Source: Pedobacter sp. UBA1654
GTDB lineage: Bacteria; Bacteroidota; Bacteroidia; Sphingobacteriales; Sphingobacteriaceae
Assembly (NCBI GenBank): GCA_002320935.1
Contig: DCLG01000109.1
Coordinates: 1-8,386 of the forward strand
Direction of reading: 5' to 3'
Length of the DNA: 8,386 bases
The first letter of the stretch is position 1. Each line of letters begins with the position of its first letter. A program made the position numbers and the translations under genes. Below the pieces are notes generated by a model. It did not search any database and was not told where the DNA came from. It saw only the letters and a list, made by a program, of their open reading frames with translations. Shown piece by piece: positions 6,642 through 8,386 of the stretch.

Positions 6642-6977
6642 ATGAAAGAGATTACCTGGTCTGAATTTGAGCAAGTGGAACTGCGTGCAGGGACGATATT
6701 GGAAGTTTTTGATTTTCCAGAAGCACGCAAACCTGCATTTAAAGTCAGCGTTGATTTTGGCCCATATGGCATTAGAATGAGTTCCGCACAAATCACCAAA
6801 CATTACACAAAGGAAAGCCTTGTTGGGCGGCAGATCGTTGCAGTAACCAACTTCCCTAGAAAGCAGATCGGCAAGTTCATGTCGGAGTTTCTGGTAACCG
6901 GCTTCGCAGATGAAAATGGAGATATCGTGTTAACAAGCCTGGAACGCCCTGTTCCGAATGGCAGTAAACTGATCTAA
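6642..6977 (+). CDS. csaA: CsaA-like tRNA-binding domain protein (chaperone CsaA family)
   Basis: A 111-residue stand-alone EMAP/Trbp111-type OB-fold. It is collinear with Bacillus subtilis CsaA: an ELRAGTIL strand (13-20), FPEARKPAFKVSVDFG (25-40), MSSAQITKHY (46-55), QIVAVTNFPRKQIGKFMSEFLV (64-85) and a closing PVPNGSKLI. Family members are dimers that bind tRNA in a structure-specific manner, and B. subtilis CsaA has been linked to chaperone activity and protein export; its role in Bacteroidota is not established. No signal peptide, cytosolic. The gene starts 9 nt after the oxyR stop with no promoter-like box between, so it is probably translated from the oxyR transcript. tadA begins 17 nt after its stop. 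Family certain, function uncertain. Confidence 0.93.
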   Translation: MKEITWSEFEQVELRAGTILEVFDFPEARKPAFKVSVDFGPYGIRMSSAQITKHYTKESLVGRQIVAVTNFPRKQIGKFMSEFLVTGFADENGDIVLTSLERPVPNGSKLI

Positions 6978-6982
6978 AGCCT

Positions 6983-6990
6983 TATCTTTG
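6983..6990 (+). promoter_or_regulatory. Candidate tadA promoter -7 box (TATCTTTG)
   Basis: TATCTTTG is an exact TAnnTTTG match in the 17-nt csaA-tadA gap, ending 4 nt before the tadA ATG. This predicts a nearly leaderless tadA mRNA, independent of or in addition to readthrough from oxyR-csaA. The -33 TTG is poorly matched (TGG at 6959-6961). Confidence 0.45.
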
Positions 6991-6994
6991 CGGC

Positions 6995-7468
6995 ATGAGC
7001 TTTTACAATTTCGCAGAAGATAAGGATCCCAGGGCTGAACACGAATACTTCATGCGCCTGGCATTGCAGGAAGCGGAAAAAGCTTTCGAACTGGGCGAGA
7101 TTCCTGTGGGTGCAGTCGTGGTTTGCAGAGGCCGTGTAGTAGGCCGTGGGCACAACCTTACCGAACAGCTCAACGACGTAACTGCACATGCAGAAATGCA
7201 GGCCTTTACCGCAGCAAGTGAGACCCTGGGGGGAAAGTATTTAAAGGACTGCACACTTTATGTAACGGTTGAACCATGTGTGATGTGTGCGGGTGCAAGT
7301 TACTGGACACAGATCAGCAAACTCGTCTATGGTGCACCGGAACCAAAAAGAGGGTTTACAAGCAAATGCAGCAATATCTTACATCCAAAAACAGTTATGG
7401 AAGCAGGAGTACTTGCAGAAGAAAGTGGCGAGTTGATGCGTAAGTTCTTTGCTGCCAGACGCGATTAA
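6995..7468 (+). CDS. tadA: tRNA-specific adenosine deaminase (A34 to inosine)
   Basis: Zinc deaminase of the CDA superfamily that converts A34 of tRNA-Arg(ACG) to inosine at the wobble position; essential in E. coli and normally one copy per genome. The 157 residues match the family. The zinc and proton-shuttle residues are H65-A-E67 in TAHAEMQA and C95-V-M-C98 in VEPCVMCAGA. The upstream EIPVGAVVV and GRGHNLTEQLNDVTAHAEM segments are typical of TadA and differ from guanine deaminase or RibD. In many Bacteroidota proteins of this type are annotated simply as nucleoside deaminase, which is the main alternative. The start ATG lies immediately after a TATCTTTG promoter box, with no Shine-Dalgarno. 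sodA follows after a 78-nt gap with its own promoter. Confidence 0.94.
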   Translation: MSFYNFAEDKDPRAEHEYFMRLALQEAEKAFELGEIPVGAVVVCRGRVVGRGHNLTEQLNDVTAHAEMQAFTAASETLGGKYLKDCTLYVTVEPCVMCAGASYWTQISKLVYGAPEPKRGFTSKCSNILHPKTVMEAGVLAEESGELMRKFFAARRD

Positions 7469-7509
7469 ACTACTTGACAATAGGCTGAACAAACTTTGCA
7501 GCTGAATGT

Positions 7510-7517
7510 TATATTTG
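7510..7517 (+). promoter_or_regulatory. Candidate sodA promoter -7 box (TATATTTG)
   Basis: TATATTTG matches TAnnTTTG and lies 29 nt upstream of the sodA ATG, leaving a leader of about 20-25 nt. The leader is A/T-rich and ends CATAAAAATATGG, the A-rich context common before highly translated Bacteroidota genes that lack a Shine-Dalgarno. The -33 element is not clear: one TTG (7496-7498) is too close and another (7474-7476) too far. Confidence 0.45.
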
Positions 7518-7546
7518 TATAGAATTTAAACTTAAATCATAAAAAT

Positions 7547-8158
7547 ATGGCTTTTGAACTACCTGCGTTACCATACGCAACTGACGCATTAGAACCGCAT
7601 ATCGATAAAATGACCATGGAAATCCACCATGACAAACATCATCAGGCATACGTGACCAACTTAAACAAGGCATTGGAAGGCAAACCAGAAGCTAACCAAA
7701 GCATTGAAGATTTAATGAAGAACGTAGACAAGTTCCCTGCTGCAGTAAGAAACAATGGTGGCGGTCACTATAACCACTCTCTTTTCTGGGAAGTTATTGG
7801 TCCGAACAAAGGCGGTGAGCCTAAAGGTGCTTTAGCAGATGCTATCAAAGCTGCTTTTGGATCTTTCGCTGACTTCAAAACCAAATTTGCTGAAGCTGGT
7901 GCTACCCGTTTCGGTTCAGGATGGGCTTGGTTAATCGTAACTGCTGACAAGAAAGTAGCTGTTTGCTCTACACCTAATCAGGACAACCCTTTAATGAGCA
8001 TTGCTGAAGTTAAAGGTACTCCAATCTTGGGTATGGATGTTTGGGAACATGCTTACTACTTAAAATATCAAAACAGACGCCCTGATTATATCGCGGCTTT
8101 CTGGAATGTAGTGAACTGGGATGCTGTTAGTGAGCGTTTCGAAAATGCTACCAAATAA
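7547..8158 (+). CDS. sodA: Superoxide dismutase, Mn/Fe family (probably Mn or cambialistic)
   Basis: Disproportionates superoxide to O2 and H2O2 in the cytosol. It has 203 residues, normal length, with no signal peptide. The metal ligands are H27 (MEIHHDKHH), H77 ([11 protein letters not shown]), D164 and H168 ([18 protein letters not shown]). The GGGH-x-NH segment and the Gln in TPNQDNPLM (Q145) are the arrangement of Mn enzymes; Fe enzymes place this outer-sphere Gln at the HxNH helix instead. Mn or cambialistic use is therefore favoured, but metal choice cannot be proved from sequence. Codon use differs from its neighbours, with many GCT, GGT, CGT and TTA codons, as expected of a strongly expressed gene. 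It has its own upstream promoter box and a large terminator hairpin downstream, so it is probably monocistronic. oxyR lies upstream on the same strand. Confidence 0.98.
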   Translation: MAFELPALPYATDALEPHIDKMTMEIHHDKHHQAYVTNLNKALEGKPEANQSIEDLMKNVDKFPAAVRNNGGGHYNHSLFWEVIGPNKGGEPKGALADAIKAAFGSFADFKTKFAEAGATRFGSGWAWLIVTADKKVAVCSTPNQDNPLMSIAEVKGTPILGMDVWEHAYYLKYQNRRPDYIAAFWNVVNWDAVSERFENATK

Positions 8159-8160
8159 GC

Positions 8161-8179
8161 AGATCTAAATTTTAGATCT
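8161..8179. repeat. Short perfect palindrome just after the sodA stop
   Basis: AGATCTAAA (8161-8169) and TTTAGATCT (8171-8179) are exact inverted repeats around one central T. They begin 3 nt after the sodA stop codon. As RNA this would be a 7-bp stem with a 5-nt loop. No T-run follows directly, so it is not a terminator by itself. It may protect the 3' end or be a binding site. Confidence 0.6.
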
Positions 8180-8180
8180 T

Positions 8181-8245
8181 AAAACACCAATACTTAATGC
8201 GATGGTAGAAATATCATGCAGAAAGGTATTGGTGTTTTTGCTTTT
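8181..8245 (+). terminator. Long-armed terminator of sodA
   Basis: AAAACACCAATAC (8181-8193) pairs perfectly with GTATTGGTGTTTT (8226-8238), a 13-bp stem followed by a T-rich tract through 8245 (TTTTTGCTTTT). The 32-nt loop is unusually long but can fold inward through TGC/GCA and GAT/ATC pairs (8198-8203 with 8213-8220, two bases bulged), so the whole element may be one extended hairpin. Confidence 0.8.
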
Positions 8246-8247
8246 AC

Positions 8248-8255
8248 TAACTTTG
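8248..8255 (+). promoter_or_regulatory. Candidate promoter -7 box for the RlmI-like gene (TAACTTTG)
   Basis: TAACTTTG matches TAnnTTTG and ends 4 nt before the ATG at 8260. It immediately follows the T-tract of the sodA terminator. The layout TAACTTTGCGCCATG closely resembles the tadA arrangement TATCTTTGCGGCATG. Confidence 0.45.
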
Positions 8256-8259
8256 CGCC

Positions 8260-8386
8260 ATGGTTGAAGTCATACTGAAAAAAGGAAAAGAGAAAGCAGC
8301 TTTGCAAAGACATCCATGGATTTTCTCCGGGGCTTTGGATAAAGTGAAAGGTAGTCCGGCAAACGGCGAAGTGGTTCGGGTAATCG
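8260..8386 (+). CDS. RlmI-like class I SAM-dependent rRNA methyltransferase, N-terminal fragment
   Basis: Only 42 codons and one base are inside the window; the gene continues past 8386. The translation begins MVEVILKKGKEKAALQRHP and continues WIFSGALDKVKGSPANGEVVRVI. This is the start of the N-terminal PUA domain of the RlmI/YccW family: a short beta strand, then the characteristic RHPWIFSGA segment that opens these proteins, then the turn before the G-E/D-x-V-x-V strand. E. coli RlmI makes m5C1962 in 23S rRNA. The catalytic Rossmann domain is out of view, so substrate and residue specificity cannot be judged. The start is supported by homology to the family N-terminus and by the promoter box directly before it. 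Confidence 0.85.
   Translation, partial: MVEVILKKGKEKAALQRHPWIFSGALDKVKGSPANGEVVRVI

Noticed and set aside
1..8386. CRISPR array, tRNA/rRNA genes, riboswitch, phage or defence genes
   Set aside because: No spaced direct repeats, no cloverleaf or rRNA segments and no such protein motifs were seen; nearly all bases are accounted for by housekeeping genes.

Overview
The window looks like ordinary core chromosome of a Bacteroidota bacterium, most likely Sphingobacteriaceae (Pedobacter- or Mucilaginibacter-like). Three things support this. The proteins read as Bacteroidota versions of their families. Shine-Dalgarno sequences are essentially absent. Several genes are preceded by the Bacteroidota -7 promoter box TAnnTTTG, often only 3-5 nt from the start codon. 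Base composition is moderate and even by eye. No insertion sequence, phage gene, CRISPR array, tRNA or rRNA is visible, and every stretch over 300 nt holds a gene.

Layout. From 1 to 2444 (minus) lies polA, DNA polymerase I, cut off at its C-terminus by the window edge. Divergent from it, at 2511-3206 (plus), is a small secreted protein of unknown function with a glycine-rich middle. A strong bidirectional terminator (3209-3244) separates it from a convergent three-gene minus-strand unit, in transcription order trmB (tRNA m7G46 methyltransferase), an alkyltransferase-like DNA-repair protein, and an AhpD/CMD-family protein with a CxxC redox centre. A divergent intergenic region (4624-4714) carries candidate promoters for trmB and for fcl (GDP-L-fucose synthase) on the plus strand. 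The plus strand continues with oxyR (LysR-type peroxide sensor), csaA (tRNA-binding/chaperone-like), tadA (tRNA A34 deaminase), sodA (Mn/Fe superoxide dismutase) with its terminator, and the first 42 codons of an RlmI-like rRNA methyltransferase.

How the genes relate. Two themes run through the window: protection against oxidative and alkylation damage (polA, ATL, AhpD-like, oxyR, sodA) and RNA modification or handling (trmB, csaA, tadA, RlmI-like). The genes are mostly separate transcription units, so this is a neighbourhood rather than a demonstrated pathway. fcl would supply GDP-fucose for surface glycans; its usual partner gmd is not in the window.

I found no convincing new multi-gene system. 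The best leads are small. A perfect 19-bp inverted repeat ends on the A of the oxyR start codon and contains two LysR-type boxes 31 bp apart. A QTDLF clamp-binding-like motif lies in the PolA linker. Several genes have promoter boxes that predict nearly leaderless mRNAs. There is one orphan secreted glycine-rich protein.
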